Shown piece by piece: positions 1 through 7,336 of a DNA stretch of 64,000 bases. A program made the translations under genes and the position numbers. The DNA is from an uncultured Microcaldota archaeon (GTDB lineage: Archaea > Micrarchaeota > Micrarchaeia > Norongarragalinales > CAINOH01). The stretch's first letter is position 1, and every line of letters begins with the position of its first letter. The notes under the pieces are model-generated. The model did not search any database, was not told the origin of the DNA, and saw nothing but the letters and a program-made list of their open reading frames with translations. The DNA lies in NCBI GenBank assembly GCA_903851445.1, contig CAINOH010000009.1, forward strand, positions 197,784 to 261,783, read 5' to 3'.

Positions 1-205
1 ATACGCGCAGAAGCCGGAAGCGGGCGCCGAAAAGCCGGAGTCGCGCACCGTTCCTGCGAGCATGCCGATTTTGGTGGTTGCAAAAAAAGAGGATCCGGCA
101 ACGGTTGCACAGCAAGAGGCAAGCTCAAGCCGGGCAGACCAGGACGAGACACTACTGCCTGAATTGCAGTCAGTAGTCCGACAGCCATCCAACGGTGCGG
201 TTTAA
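1..205 (+). CDS. C-terminal end of an unidentified protein (partial)
   Basis: The frame is open from the window edge and ends in TAA at 203-205, giving 67 visible residues. The segment is rich in Pro, Ala, Glu and Lys at first, then contains a short hydrophobic patch (PILVVAKK), and ends in a Gln/Ser-rich tail (LPELQSVVRQPSNGAV). It looks like a disordered C-terminal extension. The composition matches neighbouring coding DNA, so I believe it is coding. No family can be assigned because the body of the protein lies outside the window. Confidence 0.5.
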   Translation, partial: YAQKPEAGAEKPESRTVPASMPILVVAKKEDPATVAQQEASSSRADQDETLLPELQSVVRQPSNGAV

Positions 206-277
206 AATTCGGCGGGGCTAAAAACCTTTACTTCTTCTAATCATTGTCCCGCTGCGCTCACTTGGGGGAATGTTACT

Positions 278-1918
278 ATGGAATCTTTCACAGAACAGGA
301 AACGCAAATCCTGCTCAATTTCTGCTCGAACACGGACAAGCGGGTGTTCGTGCTCAAGAACCTGCCCGAGGCAATCAAGGGCGCGCTCTTTTCGCGCTAC
401 TCGCGCTCAACAAAGTCCCTTCGCAGGCTCCTTCTTGACGAGTTCCTCTCATCAAAGGAATCCGGGCTCATGGAGCTTGTAGGGCAAGGCACGGGGCCAG
501 ACTTGGCAGCTGCCACGCTCAAGGCCGAGGAGTTCTACAACCGGGTTCTCGACGGTTTTGGTGACGACTCTGTTGGCGAGCTTGGCGGCGCGCACGTTGC
601 AATCGAGGACGTCTCAATCGTGTCCACGAAGACAATCGAAGACGCGCGCGTCGGCGGCTCCCCGCTTGAAAAATCCACGCGATACGTGTATTTCGACCAG
701 AAGCGCGATGGAAAATGGCTCTACTACCGCGAGCCCGCGATAATGGCATCCACATTCGCAGACGAGTATTCTGCCTCCATGGATTCTCTTTTCGAAACAT
801 ATGCCCGCCTCGTTCCGACTCTCACGAAATACGTCGAGGAGCAGTGGCCGATTGAGCAGTTCGAGTTCCAGCCCGACCGCACGCAGCCGGCGGTTCTTTT
901 CGGCAAGCTTGCTGATGAGAAGGCAATCAAGCGCGCAAAAGTCGCCTACACTGGCGCAGTCCGTGCAAAAGTCTGCGATGCCTTGCGCTACCTTCTTCCT
1001 GCAAGCACACTCACCAATATGGGCTTTTATGGGAACGGCCGCTTCTGGCAGAACATGATTTCCCGGCTATATTCGCATCCGCTTGCGGAGTCGCAGGAAC
1101 TTGGTGCGGCCATGCACAAGGAGCTTGGCACAGCCATCAAGCCGTTCGTGCGCCGCGCAAAAAAAGACGAGTATTTGGCGGGCCGGCAAGGGCGAATGAA
1201 AAACGCCATTGCAGGAATCGCGGCAGGAGAAAACAAAAACAGGGTTGAGCTTGTTGGTTATGACAACGATGCTGTTGACCGTACAGTTGCAGCTTGCCTC
1301 TATCCATATTGTGACGCGCCAATGACCGCCCTGTTGCAGAAGGCGCAGGCAATGACCGAACAACAGAAAGCGGAAGTTGTTGAAGCTTATGCGGGCGGCC
1401 GCAATACGCGGCGCGACAAGCCCGGCCGCGCGTTTGAGCAGGCCTACTATGATTTTGACGTCTGCGCGGACTACGGCGCCTACCGTGACATCCACCGCCA
1501 CCGCATACTCACGCAGGAGCGCCAGCTCCTAGGGTGCAGGCACGGTTTCGAGACTCCCGAAGAATTAGTGCAGGCGGGTCTTGAGAAGGATTATTCGGAT
1601 GCGATGAAGTCAGCGGCAGTTCTTTACAACAAAATCGCAGAGCAAATGCCGTTCGAGGCGCAATACTGCGTTCCCCTGGGCTACAGGATTCGCTGGCGCA
1701 TGAAAATGAATTTGCGCGAGGCCTATCACTTCTGCGAAATCCGCAGCGGCATGCAGGGTCACACGTCATACCGCCGTGTTGCGCAGGATGTTTACAGGCA
1801 CATCAACAATGCGCACCCCGCGTTGGCACGGAACATGTCATTCGTGGATATGAAAGAGTACCCGCTTGGTCGCATCAATGCCGAGATGAGCAAGGAAAAC
1901 AAGCGCGCATTGCAATAG
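278..1918 (+). CDS. ThyX-like (FAD-dependent thymidylate synthase family) double-domain protein
   Basis: A 546-residue protein, about twice the usual ThyX length (200-250 aa), apparently made of two ThyX-like halves. The first half has a GDDSVGELGGAHVAIEDVS block aligning with the ThyX region before the signature, followed by SPLEKSTRYVYF, like the end of the signature; the RHR triad is replaced by EDAR. The second half carries RHRILTQERQLLG, close to the RHRxxSxNExSxR motif but without the terminal Arg. ThyX makes dTMP from dUMP using FAD and methylenetetrahydrofolate. Whether this divergent form does so is uncertain; a folate or nucleotide-binding relative is possible. The ATG at 278 follows a GGGGGA purine stretch. 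A dCMP deaminase at 45630 could supply dUMP. Confidence 0.75.
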   Translation: MESFTEQETQILLNFCSNTDKRVFVLKNLPEAIKGALFSRYSRSTKSLRRLLLDEFLSSKESGLMELVGQGTGPDLAAATLKAEEFYNRVLDGFGDDSVGELGGAHVAIEDVSIVSTKTIEDARVGGSPLEKSTRYVYFDQKRDGKWLYYREPAIMASTFADEYSASMDSLFETYARLVPTLTKYVEEQWPIEQFEFQPDRTQPAVLFGKLADEKAIKRAKVAYTGAVRAKVCDALRYLLPASTLTNMGFYGNGRFWQNMISRLYSHPLAESQELGAAMHKELGTAIKPFVRRAKKDEYLAGRQGRMKNAIAGIAAGENKNRVELVGYDNDAVDRTVAACLYPYCDAPMTALLQKAQAMTEQQKAEVVEAYAGGRNTRRDKPGRAFEQAYYDFDVCADYGAYRDIHRHRILTQERQLLGCRHGFETPEELVQAGLEKDYSDAMKSAAVLYNKIAEQMPFEAQYCVPLGYRIRWRMKMNLREAYHFCEIRSGMQGHTSYRRVAQDVYRHINNAHPALARNMSFVDMKEYPLGRINAEMSKENKRALQ

Positions 1919-1984
1919 TTTTTTTTGGGTTAGCCGGCAGTGTAAGCGGTTTTCGCTGGCCATGCAGCTTTTCCGCACCCGTTG

Positions 1985-2539
1985 CTATTTAGTCGCTTTC
2001 AGCAAGTCGCTCTTTGAGACTATCCCCGCGACTTCCTGTCCTCTCATCACAAGAACAGCGGGCGCGTACTTCAGCAGCCCCACAACAGCAGTCGCCGGCG
2101 TGCGGACGGAGACGCAGGGGAATGGCTCATCCATCGTGTCGCCGACTTTTTTTGCGGAAACCTTGGCGTAGTTTTCATTGGACAGCAGTTCAAGCATCCA
2201 GCGCTCGGAAATGCTCCCTATTGCCTTGCCGTTTTCCATCACCGGCATCTGGGAAATGCCGTTCTTTCGCAGTATCGCAACAGCGGCGCCGACCTTTTCA
2301 GATGGCCTCACCGAATACACTTTCGGGGTCATGATTTCGCCGGCAACTGCGCCGCTTGCGGCCTCGAGCGAGTCGAGCGCGGAAAAGACTCTGCTTGCAA
2401 GGGCGTACGCGGGGTCGAGCTTTCCCGTCTCAAGCTTTGCTATGAACGACTGGCTGGTTTGCGAGGCCTTGGCAAGCTGAGCCTGCGTGATGCCCAGGCG
2501 CCTCCTGCGGGAGGGTATTGTTGAAATCTGCGGAAGCAA
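1985..2539 (-). CDS. HTH-CBS domain transcriptional regulator
   Basis: A 184-aa protein with an N-terminal Xre-type helix-turn-helix (LGITQAQLAKASQTSQSFIAK, residues ~12-35) and two CBS repeats (ISQMPVMENGKAIGSIS in the first). Archaeal proteins of this type normally begin a few residues before the HTH with L-P-x-I, so I start at the TTG at 2539, preceded by GAAGGGCGAG. The ORF track start at 2959 runs through metG and is not credible. CBS pairs bind adenosyl ligands such as AMP or SAM, so this is probably a ligand-sensing DNA-binding protein. It is divergent from metG and shares its TATA element; control of metG in response to SAM is an attractive but untested idea. Confidence 0.8.
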   Translation of the reverse strand: MLPQISTIPSRRRRLGITQAQLAKASQTSQSFIAKLETGKLDPAYALASRVFSALDSLEAASGAVAGEIMTPKVYSVRPSEKVGAAVAILRKNGISQMPVMENGKAIGSISERWMLELLSNENYAKVSAKKVGDTMDEPFPCVSVRTPATAVVGLLKYAPAVLVMRGQEVAGIVSKSDLLKATK

Positions 2540-2578
2540 GCAACTCGCCCTTCTTCTGCATCTGTCACGTTCGGCGTC

Positions 2579-2589
2579 GGTTAAATACC
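2579..2589. promoter_or_regulatory. Shared near-palindromic TATA box between metG and HTH-CBS gene
   Basis: GGTTAAATACC reads as a TATA element on both strands. On the plus strand its centre lies about 26 nt before the metG GTG at 2612, leaving no leader. On the minus strand it predicts a transcription start near 2558, about 19 nt before the TTG of the regulator. One TBP site could therefore fire in both directions. Confidence 0.5.
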
Positions 2590-2611
2590 TTTCAATCGCT
2601 AATGTGTCTAC

Positions 2612-4309
2612 GTGATTCCAATCGTGACTCGCAGGATACTCATCACTTCGGCTTTGCCCTATGCGAACGGCGACATCCACTTCGGCCACATAATGAGCAC
2701 CTACCTGCCGGCCGACGTCTATTCTCGCTACTGCAAGCTCGCCGGGTACGACGCACTCTACATCTGCGCATCTGACGAGCACGGCACCCCAATCGAGCTT
2801 GCAGCCCAGAAAGCCGGAAAGGACGCGGCGACGTTCGTGAACGAGTTCCACGACCGCCAGGCAGCTGACTTTGCAGCGCTCGGCATACGCTTTGACGAGT
2901 ACTACCACACCAATTCGGACGAGAACACCAAGGTCGCGCAGGAGTTCTTTGCCGAACACAAAAAGAAAGGAGACATTTACGAAAAGGAAGTTGAGCAGAC
3001 GTTCTGCGAAAAGGACGGCCGCTTCCTTCCAGACCGCTTTCTCCGCGGCACCTGTCCGTTCTGCAGCGCAGAGGACCAGTACGGTGACAGTTGCGAAAAG
3101 TGCGGCAAGACCTATGGTGCAGGCGAGCTTTTGAACCCGCGCTGCGCGGTCTGCGGCGGCACGCCCATACGCAAGAAGTCAAGGCACCTGTTCTTTTCCC
3201 TCTCGAAATACTCCCAGTGGCTCGAAAAATACCAGTCCGAACAGCCGTTCCCGCGCGAGGTGGTGAACTACCTGGGAAAGTGGATTTCCGAGGGCCTTGC
3301 TGACTGGGACATAACCCGCGACGGCCCGTACTTCGGCATCCCCATCCCCGGCGAGGAGAACAAGTTCTTCTACGTCTGGTACGACGCGCCCATCGGGTAC
3401 ATATCCTCCACGCTTCACTACTGCAACGCCCACGGAAAGAATTTTGAGGACTATTGGAAGGGAACGGACGCCGAGCTCGTGCACTTCATAGGAAAGGACA
3501 TCGTCTACTTCCACTTCCTCTTCTGGCCCGCGATGCTCAAGGAAGCAGGTTATTCGCTTCCCCACCGCATCCCGGTCCGCGGCCACGCCACGATACAGGG
3601 CGAGAAGATGAGCAAGAGCCGCGGGAACTTCATCGGGCTTTCGGAGTTCCTCGCAAAATACCCGGCGGACTACCTGCGCTTCTACTACAACTCCGTCACG
3701 CCCAACAACTCGTCTGACGCGGACTTTTCCTGGGAGGAGTTCGGCGCGAAGACGAACAGCGAGCTTGTCGGCGCGCTGTGCAACTACTGCTACCGAGTGC
3801 TCTCCTTCACCAGCAGCCAGTTTGAAGGGCAAGTCCCGGTGCCCGCGCCCGGGCTTTTGGACTCCAAGCTTGAGAAGGAATTCTCAGCAAAGATTGACGC
3901 AATGCCTTCCGCAATCGCAGACCAGCTTGAGCAGGTGGAAATCAAGGCCGGCCTGGAGGCGGGGATGGCCTTTGTCAACGACTGCAACCGCTACTTCAAC
4001 GACCGCGCGCCCTGGAAGCTCGCAAAGGAAAGGCCGGAGGAAGCGAAGGCCGTGATGTTCCTTGCGGCAAAGGCGGCGTACGCCATCTCAATCCACTTCC
4101 AGCCGTTCATACCCTTCTACTGCCAGAAAATCTACTCCCAGCTCGGGTTTGAAGGGGACGTTTCGGCAGTGCGCTGGGCAGACCTTTCGGCGTTTGCGCC
4201 CGGCAGGAAGCTTGCAAAGCCGGAGATAGTCTACCGGCCGCTTGAAAAGGAAGTCCTCGCGGCCGAGGCTGCAAAGCTTGCCGCTGCTTGCAAAAAAATA
4301 ATCGTTTAA
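2612..4309 (+). CDS. metG: Methionyl-tRNA synthetase
   Basis: Class I aminoacyl-tRNA synthetase charging tRNA-Met. The 565-aa protein has the HIGH-type motif in YANGDIHFGHI (residues ~17-27), a zinc-binding insertion with two Cys pairs (CPFCSAEDQYGDSCEKC and CAVC), and the KMSKS loop as GEKMSKSRGNF (~330). It ends soon after the anticodon-binding helical domain, so it lacks the C-terminal EMAP/Trbp-like tRNA-binding domain found in some homologues; that domain may be a separate gene elsewhere. The GTG at 2612 sits 23-28 nt from a TATA box, which implies a leaderless mRNA. It lies divergent to an HTH-CBS regulator. Confidence 0.96.
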   Translation: MIPIVTRRILITSALPYANGDIHFGHIMSTYLPADVYSRYCKLAGYDALYICASDEHGTPIELAAQKAGKDAATFVNEFHDRQAADFAALGIRFDEYYHTNSDENTKVAQEFFAEHKKKGDIYEKEVEQTFCEKDGRFLPDRFLRGTCPFCSAEDQYGDSCEKCGKTYGAGELLNPRCAVCGGTPIRKKSRHLFFSLSKYSQWLEKYQSEQPFPREVVNYLGKWISEGLADWDITRDGPYFGIPIPGEENKFFYVWYDAPIGYISSTLHYCNAHGKNFEDYWKGTDAELVHFIGKDIVYFHFLFWPAMLKEAGYSLPHRIPVRGHATIQGEKMSKSRGNFIGLSEFLAKYPADYLRFYYNSVTPNNSSDADFSWEEFGAKTNSELVGALCNYCYRVLSFTSSQFEGQVPVPAPGLLDSKLEKEFSAKIDAMPSAIADQLEQVEIKAGLEAGMAFVNDCNRYFNDRAPWKLAKERPEEAKAVMFLAAKAAYAISIHFQPFIPFYCQKIYSQLGFEGDVSAVRWADLSAFAPGRKLAKPEIVYRPLEKEVLAAEAAKLAAACKKIIV

Positions 4310-4327
4310 CCAGTTACGCGTGGTCGT

Positions 4328-4615
4328 GTGGATAATCCAAGGAGCAGACGAAGAGTAGGTTTACATGAGTCTACGCCCACTGTTGACGTTCACGTCAACA
4401 ACGCCACGAAAATTGCCGGCCGGCCGGTAACGGGCCTCATTGAGGCGCTGCACATCGAGGGTTACCATCCGAAAAAAGACGAGCAGCACATCATCCGCGT
4501 TTTTAAGGAAGAAGCAGAAGAACGCAACATTTCACCAGAGGACCATGCGCGCGAGATGCTGGTTTTGTTCCAAAGGCATTGGGAAAAGAATAACGCAGGC
4601 AACCCGCGCGGCTGA
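4328..4615 (+). CDS. Small hypothetical protein
   Basis: A 95-aa ORF 18 nt downstream of metG, possibly its operon partner. I do not recognise a family. It has a basic N-terminus (NPRSRRRVG), a short beta-like stretch (TVDVHVNNATKIAG) and an acidic, helical C-terminal half (KKDEQHIIRVFKEEAEERN, then HAREMLVLFQRHWEKN). No membrane segment or Cys motif. The GTG start at 4328 is not certain; TTG codons inside the gene could also serve. It is unlikely to be noise because codon use and GC match the surrounding genes and no other ORF overlaps it convincingly. Confidence 0.5.
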   Translation: MDNPRSRRRVGLHESTPTVDVHVNNATKIAGRPVTGLIEALHIEGYHPKKDEQHIIRVFKEEAEERNISPEDHAREMLVLFQRHWEKNNAGNPRG

Positions 4616-4654
4616 TTTTTGGCAGTTGCCTCCGAACCACATCTCCCAAGCCCG

Positions 4655-4666
4655 TTTTATTTATTT
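4655..4666 (+). promoter_or_regulatory. TATA-like element upstream of tRNA-like RNA
   Basis: TTTTATTTATTT lies about 31-42 nt before the first base of the tRNA-like RNA at 4697. This fits a promoter whose transcript carries a short 5' leader removed by RNase P, or a start slightly upstream of the RNA. Confidence 0.45.
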
Positions 4667-4696
4667 CCACCACCATACTATCTTCCGTAATCGGAT

Positions 4697-4957
4697 GGGG
4701 TTATGGTATAACCTGGCAGAACAGCAGAGGCAACGGAACCTTCGGGTCCCAAGCCGCTGAAGCTCCAGCAAAACCTGCGCCTCAAAACGCACGTTTGGAT
4801 TAACTTCCTGTCAGGGAGCAAGGTTTTCCGAGCAGCAGCGCACCAGTTGCGTTGCGTGCGATGACTGAAAGACTGGAGCGCGGATTGGCCTTCGGGCCAA
4901 GATGAACGCGCCAAATGGAGAAACCTGCGGATCGGGGTTCAAATCCCCGTGACCCCA
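4697..4957 (+). ncRNA. 261-nt RNA with tRNA-like acceptor and T arm (intron-bearing tRNA or tmRNA-like RNA)
   Basis: The ends form a 7-bp acceptor stem, GGGGTTA with TGACCCC, plus an unpaired A at position 73. The 3' part has a perfect T arm: CGGGG, loop TTCAAAT, CCCCG (4933-4949). The 5' part resembles a D arm (TGGTATAACCTGG) but its stem is poor. GCAG (4724-4727) can pair with CTGC (4925-4928) where an anticodon stem would be. Between them lie about 190 nt with two UUCG-capped hairpins (around 4736-4750 and 4885-4900). I could not build a normal anticodon loop with U33, so a simple tRNA plus one canonical intron does not fit. CCA is not encoded. Alternatives: tRNA with several introns, or a tRNA-like RNA of unknown role. 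Confidence 0.55.
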
Positions 4958-5025
4958 TTTCATTTCTTTCTGGTTTTTGAGACTTTTTCGCCGGAGTTTA
5001 TATTTTCGTTGTTTCTAATGCTGTC

Positions 5026-5394
5026 ATGCAAATCAACTTCAAGCGCTATCTCCTCTACCTTGTCCGCTGGCAGCTTTCCACGCCCATACTTGCGTTCGTG
5101 ATATTGTGGATGGCCGGCTACGACACGCTTACCGCGACCATCGTCGCAAACATCATCGGAGGCCTCATCTTCTTCTGGGTCGACCAGTACATCTTCACCT
5201 CAAAGGACCTCGCCGCCCAGTGGGAAGTCAGGGAGAACGTCAAGTGTTCGGACTGCGGCAAGCTGGCGCGCGGCTATAGGCTCGTAAGGACCGAGAACTA
5301 CGACAAGACAAGGGACGCGGCACCCAAGTTCAGGTGCGAGTCCTGTTCGCAGAGGAAATCGGAAGAGCTCAAGAAGACGGGAATAAAGGTCTAG
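5026..5394 (+). CDS. Small membrane protein with C-terminal zinc ribbon
   Basis: A 122-aa protein with two predicted membrane helices (about residues 12-30, YLVRWQLSTPILAFVILWM, and 35-55, TATIVANIIGGLIFFWVD), followed by a cytosolic-type zinc ribbon built from CSDCGK and CESC about 38 residues later. The hydrophobic part recalls small integral proteins of the GtrA kind but that is only a resemblance. No enzymatic motif is visible. It overlaps the convergent gene at 5391 by 4 nt, so the two mRNAs end tail to tail. The function is unknown; a redox, metal or RNA-linked membrane role would be speculation. Confidence 0.65.
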   Translation: MQINFKRYLLYLVRWQLSTPILAFVILWMAGYDTLTATIVANIIGGLIFFWVDQYIFTSKDLAAQWEVRENVKCSDCGKLARGYRLVRTENYDKTRDAAPKFRCESCSQRKSEELKKTGIKV

Positions 5395-6059
5395 GCTTTT
5401 GCCTGTCCTTTGGCCGGCTCTTTGTTTGAAATTATTTCATCTATAGCATAAGCAATCTTTTTGGAAATTTCCGGGTCAAGGAATTTTTGTTGCTCTGGCT
5501 GGCGTATCTTACTGTAGGTTAGGTTGTGGTCCGGATCCAGTTTTTGGCTAACCGAGTAGTTGTTTGCAATGTTCTTTATTCTTGTGAGTTTTGTTTTCAT
5601 TTTTTTATGCAGTTGTTTTGGCAAGGCGTGGTCAATCGCAGGAACTTCCACGTAGTAGTTCCCGCCAAATTTGATTAGAAGAATCTCGTGAGGATACCAC
5701 AAACCCGGCGCGCCCATGGGTCCGACTTTGAATTTTTTTGGTTTGGCTTTTTCGGCATGACCCAGTATGTCCGGCGAAGATGAATGAAAACTGAACACTG
5801 TCGCGTCGTGTCTTTTTCTGTATTTTTGCAGGGCAGATCCAAAATCAAAGCTGCCGTCTCGGGTTTTTATTGCCATTATCTTAGCTGCCAGCTCTGGTGT
5901 TTCGTCCCTGGCAATCCCATATGTCGTTTTTTCAACAGGATTCTTTTCCAGCACGACCTCGTGGCCTAGTGTCCGAAGGATGCCAGCGCATTTTCGTGCG
6001 TGGTGTCCAGCGACAGTTTCCAAGGGGTGCTCGTTCCACAGGATAACTACTTTTGCCAT
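5391..6059 (-). CDS. Hypothetical protein, low-GC
   Basis: A 222-aa soluble protein I do not recognise. The N-terminus (MAKVVILWNEHPLETVAGHH) looks like a first beta strand of an alpha/beta fold with conserved-looking His residues. The middle has ATVFSFHSSSP, a strand followed by His/Ser residues, and KVGPMGAPGLWYPHEILL; the C-terminal part is Lys-rich and helical. An N-formylglutamate amidohydrolase-like or carboxypeptidase-like fold is a guess only. The codon choice (TTT, ATT, AAA, TTG) is clearly more AT-rich than in neighbouring genes, which suggests transfer or relaxed selection. It overlaps the convergent membrane protein gene by 4 nt. Confidence 0.6.
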   Translation of the reverse strand: MAKVVILWNEHPLETVAGHHARKCAGILRTLGHEVVLEKNPVEKTTYGIARDETPELAAKIMAIKTRDGSFDFGSALQKYRKRHDATVFSFHSSSPDILGHAEKAKPKKFKVGPMGAPGLWYPHEILLIKFGGNYYVEVPAIDHALPKQLHKKMKTKLTRIKNIANNYSVSQKLDPDHNLTYSKIRQPEQQKFLDPEISKKIAYAIDEIISNKEPAKGQAKA

Positions 6060-6140
6060 GATTTGATTCGTTGCCCGGCATTTTATTCCTATGGCGCGGC
6101 CGCCATACTCCTTTATTTTCAGCTTCCTACAGTACTTGCA

Positions 6141-6827
6141 ATGGACTACGTAATCGGCTGCGACGAGGCAGGCCGCGGCTGCGTTTTAGGCGCCCTAGTC
6201 ATGGCCGCGTTTGCGGTTCCCAAGGAGCGCGAGCTTGAGCTCAAGGCGGCAGGCGCGCGGGACTCGAAGGAGCTTACCCCGCAAAAGCGCGAGGAGCTTG
6301 CAAAGACTTTGGGTGCGATTGGCAAGTACGTGACACGCCACGTCTCCGCATCCGAGATCAACGCCGCGATGCTGAAGAAGAAGTCGCTCAACGAGCTTGA
6401 GGCGGAAATCATCGCAGAACTGTTGGACGCTTTCGTTTTGGGTTTGCAAAAAAAAGGCTCCACCATCAACACCATTTACGTCGACTCCCCGGACCCGGTC
6501 CCGAGAAAGTACGAGCAGCGCATCAGAAAGCACGCGAAGAACCTGGCGAAAATAAAGATAGTCAGCGACAACCATTCCGAAAACAAGTACCCGTGCGTAG
6601 CTGCGGCGTCGATAATGGCAAAGACCGAGCGCGACTTCGAGCTTGAGAAAATCCACAAGATTTTCAAAAATGAGGAAATCGGCTGCGGTTACACGCACGA
6701 CAAGGCCACCATTGCCTTTGTGCGCAGGCACCTGCACGACGAGAAGCTCGCGCCCTATCTCAGAACGCAGTGGAAAACCGTGAAAAACATGCAAATCGTG
6801 CAAATTGACCTGAATAAATTTTTCTAG
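6141..6827 (+). CDS. rnhB: Ribonuclease HII
   Basis: Cleaves the RNA strand of RNA-DNA hybrids and removes single ribonucleotides from DNA. The 228-aa protein starts with IGCDEAGRGCVLGALV, the hallmark of type 2 RNase H, giving the first catalytic Asp and Glu. YVDSPD supplies a third acidic residue, and VAAASIMAKTERD is the family motif around the fourth. The ORF track starts at 6000, but the family begins right before the DEAGRG motif, so the ATG at 6141 is used. In the family consensus the motif is DEAGRGP; here Pro is replaced by Cys, which is tolerated at a non-catalytic position. Confidence 0.95.
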   Translation: MDYVIGCDEAGRGCVLGALVMAAFAVPKERELELKAAGARDSKELTPQKREELAKTLGAIGKYVTRHVSASEINAAMLKKKSLNELEAEIIAELLDAFVLGLQKKGSTINTIYVDSPDPVPRKYEQRIRKHAKNLAKIKIVSDNHSENKYPCVAAASIMAKTERDFELEKIHKIFKNEEIGCGYTHDKATIAFVRRHLHDEKLAPYLRTQWKTVKNMQIVQIDLNKFF

Positions 6828-6914
6828 TTTTCGGCAGTTTGACCAGCCTTCCACTATTCCGCGTCTTGGATTTTATCATTGGAACTCCGATACGCGAACT
6901 GCGGTCGGGTCGAC

Positions 6915-6922
6915 TTTATATA
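6915..6922 (+). promoter_or_regulatory. Strong TATA box for a non-coding transcript
   Basis: TTTATATA is a near-ideal archaeal TATA box. No credible protein gene follows it on the plus strand. It predicts a transcription start near 6944-6948, about 30 nt before the 5' strand of the long terminal helix of the RNA candidate at 6945-7245. Confidence 0.6.
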
Positions 6923-6944
6923 CTGAAACTTTTTACTCATATTC

Positions 6945-7245
6945 CCCCAACTTCAACAAAACCCAAAAACAAAAATTGCGGGTTTTGGAAGAATCCGAGT
7001 GTAAATGCGTTTCGGCTCAATTAATTGGGCTGTTTGAGTGGATTCGTAGAGCGAAGGAGTTCCACCGGCTTGTCCGTGTTCGGAAATCTCCCTCTTTGCG
7101 GAACCGCACAAAGAGCTCCAATTGCAAACGTTCGGCCGAACTGGAGAAAAATTTATGCAGGGCCCTAAACCAGCCCGAAAATTGGTTTGTCTCCGAACCG
7201 AAACGCAAAGCATGAATCGGGCGCTTTCAAAACCCGCCTTTTTCT
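6945..7245 (+). ncRNA. Candidate structured non-coding RNA, about 300 nt
   Basis: The segment lies between rnhB and the exonuclease gene and holds only weak ORFs. Its ends pair: GCGGGTTTTGGAAG (6978-6991) with CTTTCAAAACCCGC (7224-7237), 14 consecutive pairs with one G-U. Outside it A5 (6971-6975) faces T5 (7239-7243). Inside it are a 5-bp step (6994-6998 with 7217-7221) and a 10-bp helix, TGCGTTTCGG (7006-7015) with CCGAAACGCA (7198-7207). The interior has hairpins such as CTCTTTG/CAAAGAG, CTCCA/TGGAG and AAACCA/TGGTTT. The wobble pairs are G-U on the plus strand and would be A-C on the minus strand, so the RNA is plus. A T-run follows the 3' strand. I did not find the core motifs of RNase P or SRP RNA. 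Confidence 0.55.
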
Positions 7246-7336
7246 ATTTAAAGATTGGGCAAAGCAAAGGCTCTTTTTTCATCGTTGCAAGAAACAGCGA
7301 AAGCAAGAGAATACGGGAAGCCTGCATCTGCTTTTT

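Noticed and set aside
4697-4957. Calling the RNA a bona fide tmRNA
   Set aside because: No tag-peptide ORF, no G3-U70 pair and no pseudoknots could be shown; archaea are not known to have tmRNA.
6953-7213. ORFs on both strands inside the 6945-7245 region (86, 79 and 63 aa)
   Set aside because: They overlap each other, show no family pattern, and the same bases form long helices. A minus-strand TATA-like TTTAAATA at about 7245 exists, so a small protein is not fully excluded.
6945-7245. Assignment as RNase P RNA or SRP RNA
   Set aside because: Size and topology would fit but the invariant core motifs of either RNA could not be found by eye. Left unnamed.
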